From Gammaproteobacteria bacterium UBA2675 (lineage in GTDB: Bacteria > Pseudomonadota > Gammaproteobacteria > Pseudomonadales > Pseudohongiellaceae): a stretch of 64,000 nt of DNA. The stretch spans positions 113,110 through 177,109 of the forward strand of contig DEMH01000003.1 of the NCBI GenBank assembly GCA_002354805.1, given 5' to 3'. The notes below the pieces were generated by a model, which had not been told where the DNA came from, ran no database searches, and saw nothing but the letters and a program-made list of their open reading frames with translations. The translations under genes and the position numbers were made by a program. Positions 35,722-44,114 of this stretch are shown here, piece after piece; the first letter of the stretch is position 1, and every line of letters begins with the position of its first letter.

Positions 35722-37548
35722 ATGCGTGGACGAAAATCTAGTGCTCGTCGATATCTGTTTACCCTTGTTGTAGTCATTCTGGGCCTTGGACCCGAGACCA
35801 CCCTGGCGCAATCACCCAATGCGTTCGGTGTACCCACCGAGTCAGTTCCGTCACCCTCTGCCATGGTTTCAGCCGTACCAGGTTCACGCGCACAGGGTTG
35901 GCTGGCGCAGGGCCGATCAGAAGTTCTGGCGCGTCACGGCATGGTTGCCACCAGTGATCCGCTGGCATCTCAGGCTGGACTGGAGATCTTGATGCAGGGC
36001 GGCAACGCGATAGATGCTGCCGTCGCGGCCAGTGCTGTGCTCGATGTCACCTCGCCCAATGACACCAGTATCGGTGGCGATCTGTTTGCGCTGATCTGGA
36101 TTGCCAGTGAGCAAAAGCTGTATGGTATCAGTGCGGCCGGCTGGGCGCCCGAAGGATGGACCCCCGAATTTTTCGCCAACACGCTGGACGTTGATCGCGT
36201 GCCAAATCGTGGTGTGAATGGTGCAACGGTGCCAGGTGCCATAGCTGGCTATGAAGCCATGTTGCAACGGTTTGGTCGCTTTGGGTTGCGAGAGGCCCTT
36301 GAGCGTGCAGCAACTATTGCTGAGGAAGGCTGGGCGCTCAGTGAGCGTCGCCATGCAGATTTATTGAGCTCACTTGATCGCATCAATAGCGATCCAGAGA
36401 CGGTTGCAACCTTTCTGGTAGATGGCCAACCACCACCCCTTTACAGCATTATTCGTAATCCTGGGCTGGCACAGGCCTTACGTCTGATTCAGGAGCAGGG
36501 AGCCGATGCCTTTTACCGCGGACCGATCGCTGAAGCGATTGTTTCGAAAGTTCAAGCGGGTGGCGGCGTAATGACGCTGGAGGATCTCGCAGAATTTCAG
36601 CCGGAGTGGGTGGAACCGGTGACCACCAATTACCGTGGCTACAATGTGCACCAGTTGCCACCCCCAGGCCAGGGTTTTGCGGCATTGCAAATGCTTAATC
36701 TGCTGGAGGTCTGTGCTCCCGTACATGATGTGCGCCTGGCCGAACTTGGGCCCGCCAATCCCGACTACTGGCATTTCATGGTCGAGGCGAAAAAAATCGC
36801 CTATTCTGATCTGCTTGCCTATAACGCTGATCCGGATTTTGTAGACATTCCACTGGATCGACTGCTTTCCAAAAGCTATGCCGCCGATCAGTGCGAGCGT
36901 ATCGACATGGATAGTGCCACGCCGCCCGCGACCACTGGCGGTCTGGATGGGGGTACCATCTACATGAGCACGGCTGATCGCTGGGGCAACATGGTGTCCC
37001 TGGTGCACAGCGTTTTTTCCGTTTACGGCAGTGGCGCGACGGTGGCCCCGTATGGCTTTATTCTGCATAACCGCGGATCCGGCTTTTCTCTGGTCGAGGG
37101 TCACCCCAATCAGGTTGCTCCGCGCAAGCGGCCATTTCATAGCATCATGGCGGGATTTGTCACACAGGGTGGTCAGGCTGTCATGGCCTTTGGCAACATG
37201 GGCGGCAGCGTGCAGCCAAAGAGTCATGTTCAGCACCTGGTAAACATGATTGATCATGGTATGAATGTGCAGATGACGACTGATGCTGCGCGGTTTACGC
37301 ACAATCAGAACCAGAATGTGCTGTCACTGGAACAGGAGCTTTACAACCTGGTGGGCAATGCTTTACGTGGCAAGGGGCATGAATTGCGTGTTGTTGATGG
37401 CAGTGCTGTGGGCGGCTACAACGCCATTTTGTTTACGCCATTGCCTGGCTCAATGCCGCCAGCATCAGATGATCTACTGACACCGGTCAATGGTGTGTAT
37501 CGTGCCGGTTCGGATCACCGCAAGGATGGTCAGGCGGTCGGCTGGTAA
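35722..37548 (+). CDS. Gamma-glutamyltransferase-family hydrolase, exported
   Basis: A second Ntn hydrolase of the gamma-glutamyltransferase family, 608 residues with a Sec signal peptide (about 1-31, ending TTLAQ). Family blocks: LASQAGLEILMQGGNAIDAAVAA, SIGGDLFALIW, and the autoprocessing site GGTIYMSTAD with the nucleophile Thr at about 412. The position after the nucleophile reads IYMS, not the THxS of classic glutathione-cleaving GGT, so it belongs to the divergent group (acylase/oxamate-type or peptide hydrolases) and substrate may differ from the ggt at 12867. Its end overlaps the LuxR-type gene on the other strand by 19 bases. Confidence 0.87.
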   Translation: MRGRKSSARRYLFTLVVVILGLGPETTLAQSPNAFGVPTESVPSPSAMVSAVPGSRAQGWLAQGRSEVLARHGMVATSDPLASQAGLEILMQGGNAIDAAVAASAVLDVTSPNDTSIGGDLFALIWIASEQKLYGISAAGWAPEGWTPEFFANTLDVDRVPNRGVNGATVPGAIAGYEAMLQRFGRFGLREALERAATIAEEGWALSERRHADLLSSLDRINSDPETVATFLVDGQPPPLYSIIRNPGLAQALRLIQEQGADAFYRGPIAEAIVSKVQAGGGVMTLEDLAEFQPEWVEPVTTNYRGYNVHQLPPPGQGFAALQMLNLLEVCAPVHDVRLAELGPANPDYWHFMVEAKKIAYSDLLAYNADPDFVDIPLDRLLSKSYAADQCERIDMDSATPPATTGGLDGGTIYMSTADRWGNMVSLVHSVFSVYGSGATVAPYGFILHNRGSGFSLVEGHPNQVAPRKRPFHSIMAGFVTQGGQAVMAFGNMGGSVQPKSHVQHLVNMIDHGMNVQMTTDAARFTHNQNQNVLSLEQELYNLVGNALRGKGHELRVVDGSAVGGYNAILFTPLPGSMPPASDDLLTPVNGVYRAGSDHRKDGQAVGW

Positions 37549-37823
37549 GGTGAGCGCTGGACGATTCCCAAAGCTGGTGGGAAGGCGTCCAGCACACCAT
37601 AGTGAAACGCAACAGCTGTCGCCATGGATCGGTTGCAGACACCCAGTTTGCGATAGATATCCTTTACGTAGCCATCAACTGTGTGAGGGCTGAGCGACAG
37701 CGTTCTGGCAATTTTTTTGTTGCTGTTGCCCTGCGCCAGTTCGCGCAGAACCTCTTGCTCGCGAATCGTAAGTGGCAAGGATTGCGGGTTCGATCTGTGA
37801 CCGTTCTGGGAGTTGGAGAGCAT
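37530..37823 (-). CDS. Stand-alone LuxR-type helix-turn-helix regulator
   Basis: A 97-residue protein made up almost only of a LuxR-family DNA-binding domain: LTIREQEVLRELAQGNSNKKIA, then LSLSPHTVDGYVKDIYRKLGV. There is no receiver or ligand domain, so it resembles GerE-type solo regulators. ATG 37823 and GTG 37835 are both possible; neither has a good ribosome binding site. It overlaps the 3' end of the gamma-glutamyltransferase gene on the opposite strand and lies 87 bases beyond the end of the LysR gene, possibly as its downstream operon partner. Confidence 0.78.
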   Translation of the reverse strand: MLSNSQNGHRSNPQSLPLTIREQEVLRELAQGNSNKKIARTLSLSPHTVDGYVKDIYRKLGVCNRSMATAVAFHYGVLDAFPPALGIVQRSPYQPTA

Positions 37824-37910
37824 TTTTCTGACCACGTTATCGGCGTTGATTGACAGTGATTGTCCGCCCTGAACCGGGGGGTGACAAATGAAAAAACGCC
37901 GTGTTTCGGG

Positions 37911-38819
37911 TTAGATTTTCTTATCCGTCCATTCCCTGGCAATGATCTTGCCAACCCACTCGTAGAATGCCGTTATGACCTCATCGTCCGCATGGTCGCT
38001 GCGATAGGCCAGGAAACACTCGCCGTGTCGGGTTACCCTGTCAGACAGGGGAAGCACCAGAGTGTTATCTGTGCTCATGAATTGGTAGGACGTCGGCAGG
38101 TAGCCCATGGCCACGCCAATATCATTCTTCACGGCGGTAATGCTGGCCTCCACCGTGCTGACAACCAGCTCGTCGGATGTGTCAGTCCTGGCGTTCCATT
38201 GCGTCTGCCAGCGTGGCCATTGGTACGAATCACCCGATATTTTGATTAATCGACAGCCATTAAAATTGCCCTTCAGTATTCCAGGATGTTGCTCAAGATA
38301 GGCGCGGCTGCAGATTGGTGTCAGCGAAATGCGTACCAGTGGTTGATAGGTTAGTCCTGGCTCGTTACCGCACTCATGTCGAATCGCTACGGTTGTTTCT
38401 GATTGTTCAAAATCGATACGGGATACATCTGAATCGATCTGAATATTCAGTTCTGGAAAGCGTGTCTGAAACTCATGAATATTCGGAAACAGCAGCAGGC
38501 TGGCAATATTGGGCAGCGTGTTGACCACAAAACGACGTTTCTTTTTCTGCTTGCGAACCGCCAGTGTGGCGCTGTCAATCAGGTCCAGGCCGCGCTTGAC
38601 GTGCAGATAATAGCGCTTGCCCTCGGCAGTCAGTGAGATCTTGCGGTTCTCACGTTTGAACAGCGTGATGCCAAGGTATTCCTCAAGCGCCCTGATCTGA
38701 TGGCTGACTGCCGGCGGTGACACGAACAGTTCGTCGGCCGCATCCTTGAAGCTGAGGCGGCGGGCTGCAGTTTCGAATACGCGGATCAGATTAAGCGAGG
38801 GTAGTCGTTGATTAGACAT
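37911..38819 (-). CDS. LysR-family transcriptional regulator (GcvA-like)
   Basis: A 302-residue regulator. The N-terminal winged helix-turn-helix is typical of the GcvA/AmpR branch (PSLNLIRVFETAARRLSF, then VSPPAVSHQIRALEEYLG). The C-terminal part is a periplasmic-binding-protein-like effector domain. ATG 38819 gives the usual N terminus; the frame stays open to 38876. It is divergent from the binding protein/diguanylate cyclase pair, which could be its target. Effector unknown. Confidence 0.9.
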   Translation of the reverse strand: MSNQRLPSLNLIRVFETAARRLSFKDAADELFVSPPAVSHQIRALEEYLGITLFKRENRKISLTAEGKRYYLHVKRGLDLIDSATLAVRKQKKKRRFVVNTLPNIASLLLFPNIHEFQTRFPELNIQIDSDVSRIDFEQSETTVAIRHECGNEPGLTYQPLVRISLTPICSRAYLEQHPGILKGNFNGCRLIKISGDSYQWPRWQTQWNARTDTSDELVVSTVEASITAVKNDIGVAMGYLPTSYQFMSTDNTLVLPLSDRVTRHGECFLAYRSDHADDEVITAFYEWVGKIIAREWTDKKI

Positions 38820-39003
38820 TAAATAGTGCTGCCCTGGGTCAATCAGCCAGGCAGACTTCATTCTGGAAAGCGCCATCGGCTTTTTACAAGATTGATACTA
38901 CCAGCGCTTTTTATATGCGTCATCAATTATTAGCGAGAGCGGGAGTGTACCCGTGCAATAAGAGTGACTGAATGAGCCTGCTCAACAATCGGCATTGTAA
39001 TTC

Positions 39004-39032
39004 TTGACGTACACATTGCAGCAGCTCATATT
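39004..39032 (+). promoter_or_regulatory. Candidate sigma70 promoter for the binding-protein gene
   Basis: TTGACG (39004-39009) and CATATT (39027-39032) with a 17-base spacer lie about 90 bases before the GTG at 39119, within the roughly 300-base divergent region shared with the LysR gene. The -10 box matches consensus at four of six positions, so this is tentative. Confidence 0.4.
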
Positions 39033-39118
39033 TAGGCTATCCAGTTTAAATAATGTGTAATTCAGGCCGATACACTGGACCTATGCATAATATATCTTCG
39101 TCATATTGGTGACGTTTT

Positions 39119-40273
39119 GTGAATATTCCTAGAGATTCTGTCAGGGCTATATTTTGTTCAGGTGTGCTAGTCGCTGTCGTAGCGCTTGCGTCAACGGTTC
39201 AGGCGCAGCGGCCCAATCCACAGGCCGAGACAATCGAACTGGCAATCGTTGGGCCTATGGTGGGCACGAGCTTTTCGATCGGCATGCAATTCAGGGCCGG
39301 CGTCCATGCTGCCCTGGAAACGCTTGACGGTGGCACATTGCTGGGGCGACCGGTACGCGTGTCTGAACATGATGACAGCTGCATCAGAATTATCGCAGAG
39401 CGGGTTGCTCAAAGCCTGGTTCAGAATCCTCCCCACGTCGTAATTGGACACTCATGTTCGGCCACCACGGTTGTATCTGCGCCAATTTATGCACGTCATG
39501 GTGTCTTGCAGATCACACCATCATCGACGGCGCCTCTGGTTACCGAAATGGGAATTAACAGTGTTTTTCGGATGATCGGTCGCGATGATCTGCAAGGAGA
39601 GATGGCAGCAGAAAAACTGGCTCGCGATTACGGCGACCGGCGAATTGGTATATTACGCTACCAAAGTGATTATTCAATGGGGTTAACCCAGAGTGCGATC
39701 GAAGGTCTGGTCAGTCGCGGCGTGCGCCCGGCTTTCGTGCTGCAAAGTTCAGCCTCGGCAACATCCTATCTGGACGAGATCATGGAACTGATAGATAACC
39801 AGGTGGACGTTGTCTATCTGGTCGGTGGCGCGTTGGACAGTGGTGTGTTTGTGCGCCAGGCGCGGCAGATGGCAGCACCGTTTGACATCGTCAGCAGTGA
39901 CACGCTGGTCTCTCCGATCTATACAGAAACTGCCGGGCCTGCGGGTGATGGTGTTGCGTTCACTTTCCCGTCCGAAGCGGCCAGACAAATTGACAACGAC
40001 CTTTCACGGGCAGCGAACGCGGCAATACGTGCACAGGGGATGGAACCGGATGGTTATACCCTGCTCGCGTATGCAGCCACAGAAATCTGGTTCGAGGGTG
40101 TTCGGCGTGCAGGCAGCGTCGAAACAGCTGCGGTGGCTGCTGCAATTCGGTCGGCGCCACTTGATACCGTGCTCGGTCGCATCAGTTTTGACGACAAGGG
40201 GGACATACAGACCGAATACTCGCCATTCTCCTGGTATGTCTGGCAGGATGGGCAACGTGTCGCCGTCGACTGA
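39119..40273 (+). CDS. Periplasmic branched-chain-amino-acid-type binding protein
   Basis: A 384-residue exported protein of the type I periplasmic-binding fold (LivJ/Peripla_BP_6 type). A signal peptide ends at about 29 (STVQAQ). The fold is marked by IELAIVGPMVGTSFSIG, VVIGHSCSATTVVSAPIY and LQITPSSTAPLVTE. It starts with GTG, with GGTGA 6 bases upstream. No ABC permease or ATPase is near; instead the 3' end overlaps a membrane diguanylate cyclase by 26 bases, which suggests it serves as a ligand sensor for that enzyme and not as a transport subunit. Confidence 0.88.
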   Translation: MNIPRDSVRAIFCSGVLVAVVALASTVQAQRPNPQAETIELAIVGPMVGTSFSIGMQFRAGVHAALETLDGGTLLGRPVRVSEHDDSCIRIIAERVAQSLVQNPPHVVIGHSCSATTVVSAPIYARHGVLQITPSSTAPLVTEMGINSVFRMIGRDDLQGEMAAEKLARDYGDRRIGILRYQSDYSMGLTQSAIEGLVSRGVRPAFVLQSSASATSYLDEIMELIDNQVDVVYLVGGALDSGVFVRQARQMAAPFDIVSSDTLVSPIYTETAGPAGDGVAFTFPSEAARQIDNDLSRAANAAIRAQGMEPDGYTLLAYAATEIWFEGVRRAGSVETAAVAAAIRSAPLDTVLGRISFDDKGDIQTEYSPFSWYVWQDGQRVAVD

Positions 40274-42155
40274 CAATCAGGCCGCGTCGGACGGTGCCTC
40301 AAAGTCAAGGGGCGGATTTCGAGGACTGGGAATCCGCAACAGCTTCCTGGTCGGTTTTGGGGCGATGGCCTTATTCATGGTTGTTGTGATGATCACGGCA
40401 CTTGGTACAAGTGCTGGCATGTCGCGCAGTGTGACACATATTCTCGACGATCAGTTGCCTGTGACGCTTGCAACATTCCGGGCAGCCCGTGCTGCAGATG
40501 CACTGGCGGCCAGCGGCACGTCCCTGATAGGTGTGCGCTCTGGCACAGACCGCGAGCTCGCATTTGATCGTGTTGCGTCGGCACAGCAGGTGCTTGATGA
40601 GGCACTCGAAGAGTTAACGGCGTTGACTGATCCGCTTGATGTGTCAGATATTGTAAGACACGTCGCAGAACTTAATCAGAATCTGGACAGCTTGCGAACG
40701 CTGGTTGATGAACGATTATTATTGATCGAAGCCCAACAGCGTGCACGCACTGAATTGATCACTGATCTGCAGGCGTTTCAACAAGAGCTGACCTTCAGGG
40801 TTCGTATTCTGGAGGCCGACAGCGATGTCATCAATGCATTGATGCAACGCCCGGCGCCGCCCGTTGAACAGATTGCCCGCATGTCGGGAAATACGGTTCC
40901 GTTAATCCCATTATCCCGCTTCTATGCCGAGGTAGAGTCAATAGGTGGCCGACTGATGGCATCCACGCAGGATCCGACCCTAACTTCTCTGGCGGTCACA
41001 GAACAGATTATCAATCACAGACTGCAGGTGGCCAGCGAAACTCTTGAAAAGCTTCCACCAAATGTAACAGGTGCATTGAACAGACATTTTATCGAACTTC
41101 GGGCTTCGAGCCTTTCACCCGATGGTCTGATAGGTCTGCGAGAGCGCGAACTGAGTCTGTTGGCCGATGGCGCCATGTTGAATAATTTAAATCAACAAAT
41201 TATCGCTCGTGTTGATCTTGCAATTACTGAGCTGGTCAACAATCGGTTGTCCCAGATAGATCAGGCCGCGGAGTTGGCTTCATCCGCCAACCGCAGGTCT
41301 CAACTGTGGTTACTGACTGTCACAGTGGCTGGCCTATCGGGGCTTATCGCATTCTTTTATCTGCATGTGTTGCGCCATCTGGTTCCCCGACTGACAGGCC
41401 TGAGTGAAACTTTACTTGAACTTTCCGCGGGCCGTTACGATGTGCCCATGCCCGAAGAAGGTAACGACGAGCTCGGACGGCTGGGCAGTGCCGTGCATCA
41501 GTTCCGTCACATGGCACTGGAGGCTAACCGGCGGGAAGAGGAGTTGCAGGTCAGCAAGCGCAAAGCTGAGGATGCCGTAAAAGCACTGGAACAAAAGGCA
41601 CGAGAGCTGGAGCAGGTAAACAATCGACTGGAAACCCTGTCATTGTCTGATGGTTTGACCGGGCTGGCCAATCGACGTCGTTTTGACGAGGTGCTGGCTG
41701 CCGAGTGGGCGCGATCTACCCGCACGACTCAGCCGATGTCAGTGCTCATGCTGGATGTGGACTTCTTCAAACCGTATAACGATCACTACGGGCACCAACA
41801 GGGGGATGACTGTCTGCGTCGCATTGCCGGTGTCTTAAAGACGCGGATTCATCGCGTGACGGATCTGGCGGCACGCTATGGGGGTGAGGAGTTCAGCATT
41901 ATTCTGTCATCCTGCACTGAGGAGAACGCAGCGCGAATTGCCGAACAGATGCGGATGGAAGTGGAATCACTTCAGATCCCTCACAGCCATACTGAGGCTG
42001 GAATAGTGACCATCAGTATCGGGGTGGCAACGCAGGTTCCACAAGCGGGTGTTGCTGCAGCTGAGTTACTGCGGCATGCAGATATTGCTTTGTATAATGC
42101 CAAGCACCAGGGGCGCAACAAAGTGGTCTGTGCGGTCCATCAGGTTGAATGTTGA
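40248..42155 (+). CDS. Membrane diguanylate cyclase (HAMP-GGEEF)
   Basis: An inner-membrane enzyme that makes c-di-GMP. 635 residues: helix 1 at about 34-55, a periplasmic helical sensor of roughly 300 residues, helix 2 near 345-368, HAMP, a coiled coil (REEELQVSKRKAEDAVKALE) and a GGEEF domain with the intact active site YGGEEF. An RxxD inhibition site (RVTD) lies five residues before it, so product feedback is likely. The start is ATG 40248 or GTG 40257, both inside the end of the binding-protein gene. The open frame further up only mirrors that gene in another frame. The overlap implies coupled synthesis with the sensor. Confidence 0.92.
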   Translation: MGNVSPSTDNQAASDGASKSRGGFRGLGIRNSFLVGFGAMALFMVVVMITALGTSAGMSRSVTHILDDQLPVTLATFRAARAADALAASGTSLIGVRSGTDRELAFDRVASAQQVLDEALEELTALTDPLDVSDIVRHVAELNQNLDSLRTLVDERLLLIEAQQRARTELITDLQAFQQELTFRVRILEADSDVINALMQRPAPPVEQIARMSGNTVPLIPLSRFYAEVESIGGRLMASTQDPTLTSLAVTEQIINHRLQVASETLEKLPPNVTGALNRHFIELRASSLSPDGLIGLRERELSLLADGAMLNNLNQQIIARVDLAITELVNNRLSQIDQAAELASSANRRSQLWLLTVTVAGLSGLIAFFYLHVLRHLVPRLTGLSETLLELSAGRYDVPMPEEGNDELGRLGSAVHQFRHMALEANRREEELQVSKRKAEDAVKALEQKARELEQVNNRLETLSLSDGLTGLANRRRFDEVLAAEWARSTRTTQPMSVLMLDVDFFKPYNDHYGHQQGDDCLRRIAGVLKTRIHRVTDLAARYGGEEFSIILSSCTEENAARIAEQMRMEVESLQIPHSHTEAGIVTISIGVATQVPQAGVAAAELLRHADIALYNAKHQGRNKVVCAVHQVEC

Positions 42156-42165
42156 TCTGGGCATT

Positions 42166-43398
42166 TCACCACGACAGGCGCGCTGCTACACACGTCTCAT
42201 CGGCGTGCAAGGAAAACGACCAGCCATTTCTTTCACACAGTCGCTCCACGATACCCAGACCCAGACCATAGCCTTGCGGCGAGGATGATTCCACCGACAC
42301 TTCAGGCGTTTCGTCCTCCCTGCTTAGCTGATTGGTGACGAAGAGCTCACAGTCTTTAATCAGAATCCTGATGGGACCTTGTCCGTCCCGTGTGTTCTCA
42401 AATGCATTTCGCACAAGATTATTGACCGCGATGGAAAACGCCTGCGGATGTCCGGTGACGAGCGGGTTTGCCATTTCGTCCAGAACCACATCAACACTCT
42501 TGCCCCTGAGCAGATAATGCTGCTGGTCGATCGCCTGATTTACCAGTGGTGTGACCGCGAACTGCTCCTCATACAAGCCGTCGTCGGTCTCGCGTGCCAG
42601 ACAAAGGAACATTTCGATCGTTGCATTCATATCGCGCGTTGCACGTCTCACTCTATCCAGTGCTTTTACATCGTTTGCAGGCAGACTACTTTGTTCCAGC
42701 AGCTCAAGCGCACCAGCAATAACTGTAATCGGAGTGCGCAACTCATGACTGGCTGAGCTGGTAAAATATCTTTCCCGCTCAACGAAAGCGCTGATACGTT
42801 CAAGCGTTCGTTCCAGGGTTCGGGCGAGCACACCGACCTCATCATCGCCAAATCGGGCAGAGGCGATGCGTTTATGATCTTCAGCCGAAAGTTTTTCCGG
42901 GTCAATCTCTGCGACCACGTCAGCGAGTTGCACAACGGGTGCGACCGCTCTGCGCATGACAAACACGCCCAGCCCAAATCCAAGCACGCCGAGTGTGCCC
43001 ACAACACCGGTGATCACAAGCAGCCACCACCAATCCTCGGATGACGCGGCCTCGATGCCGGCCACGTCAAAAACCACGAAGGCATTGCGCTGTTCGGTAT
43101 CGACGGGGATGACAGCGACATGCAGCTGTTCGGCTGGAAACTCGTGCAAACCAGCCTCAGGGTTTGAGTGTGCCCATTCGTGCAGCGCTGCCGGTAAACT
43201 GGCGATGTTGTCGTAGCTGCGGAGGTTGCTTGTCAGCGCAGGATAACTTTCGGCGGCGCGCTGCAGCTGCCGCGTCATGACACGATCTTCACTCAATCTG
43301 ATGGCCGAAAAAAAAGCGAGTCCCCAGACCACACTGAGTACGGCCACACAGAGGGCAAAGGCGATGGCGACACGCTGGCGTAAACTGTAATGGTACAT
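42166..43398 (-). CDS. Membrane sensor histidine kinase
   Basis: A 410-residue kinase: helix 1 at about 10-33, periplasmic region to about 122, helix 2 at 123-148, HAMP to about 205, HisKA with phospho-acceptor H218 (SASHELRTPI), N box NNLVRNAFEN and G box GYGLGLGIVERL. Partner of the response regulator just upstream: their genes share one base (stop/start TAATG). Third gene of a TonB receptor-regulator-kinase operon. Signal unknown; the periplasmic domain is about 90 residues. Confidence 0.92.
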   Translation of the reverse strand: MYHYSLRQRVAIAFALCVAVLSVVWGLAFFSAIRLSEDRVMTRQLQRAAESYPALTSNLRSYDNIASLPAALHEWAHSNPEAGLHEFPAEQLHVAVIPVDTEQRNAFVVFDVAGIEAASSEDWWWLLVITGVVGTLGVLGFGLGVFVMRRAVAPVVQLADVVAEIDPEKLSAEDHKRIASARFGDDEVGVLARTLERTLERISAFVERERYFTSSASHELRTPITVIAGALELLEQSSLPANDVKALDRVRRATRDMNATIEMFLCLARETDDGLYEEQFAVTPLVNQAIDQQHYLLRGKSVDVVLDEMANPLVTGHPQAFSIAVNNLVRNAFENTRDGQGPIRILIKDCELFVTNQLSREDETPEVSVESSSPQGYGLGLGIVERLCERNGWSFSLHADETCVAARLSW

Positions 43399-44102
43399 TA
43401 AGGCGTGTCCTCTGCTATCCGGTAGCCGATGCGATGCACGGTGTGAATCAGCGGGCTGTCAAAGGGCCTGTCGACAGCCTGTCGCAGTTTGTACATATGC
43501 GAGCGAAGTGCATCGCCGTCGGGGCGCTCATCTGCCCATAACAGTGTTTCGAGATCATCGCGGGCGACTACCGATGGAGCCTGTTCCATCAGCCTTTGCA
43601 GAAGCCTCATACCGGCTGGCGTCAGATCAATCTGACGCCCTGCGCGAGACACCTGCAGCGTGGAGCGGTTCAGTGTCAGGTCCCCGACTGTCAACAGGCT
43701 GGCAGGTTTTCCGTGACTTCGTTTGTACAGTGCCTGGAGTCGCGCGTGCAGCTCCTGCAATGCAAAAGGTTTAACCAGGTAATCATCAGCGCCCGCCTTG
43801 AAGCCCTCAAGCTTGTCGTCGAGTGTGTCTCTGGCGGTGAGCATGAGTATGGGTATTTGCGCGTCTGCATCTGCCCGCAGTTTCCGGCAAAAGCTCAGGC
43901 CATCCATACCTGGCAGCATCAGGTCAAGAACAATGATGTCAAATGGATGCGTGAGGGCCAGGTGCATCGCGCTAATGCCGTCATAGGCAAAGTCCATGAC
44001 GTAGCTGTGCTTATCGAGATACTCGGCGATATTCTCGCAAATATCGCGGTTGTCTTCGACTATCAGCACTCTGATCGGCGCTGCACCTAGCGGATCTCCC
44101 AT
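43398..44102 (-). CDS. OmpR-family response regulator
   Basis: A 234-residue regulator. The receiver domain has phospho-acceptor D60 in IIVLDLMLPGMDG, the threonine in MLTARDT and the lysine in YLVKPF. A winged-helix DNA-binding domain follows from about 140 (LTPAGMRLLQRLMEQ, then RSHMYKLRQAVDRPF and VHRIGYRI). It starts 12 bases after the TonB receptor stop and its own stop overlaps the kinase start, so the three genes are one transcript. Confidence 0.93.
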   Translation of the reverse strand: MGDPLGAAPIRVLIVEDNRDICENIAEYLDKHSYVMDFAYDGISAMHLALTHPFDIIVLDLMLPGMDGLSFCRKLRADADAQIPILMLTARDTLDDKLEGFKAGADDYLVKPFALQELHARLQALYKRSHGKPASLLTVGDLTLNRSTLQVSRAGRQIDLTPAGMRLLQRLMEQAPSVVARDDLETLLWADERPDGDALRSHMYKLRQAVDRPFDSPLIHTVHRIGYRIAEDTP

Positions 44103-44114
44103 TGCGTTGCTCCT

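Noticed and set aside
36478..37302. 274-codon open frame opposite the second gamma-glutamyltransferase
   Set aside because: Antisense shadow of a gene with intact motifs; histidine-rich, low-complexity translation typical of antisense frames.
39810..40247. Long open frame upstream of the diguanylate cyclase
   Set aside because: It is out of frame with, and inside, the well-supported binding-protein gene. Its translation lacks signal, domains and binding site; the cyclase begins at 40248 or 40257.
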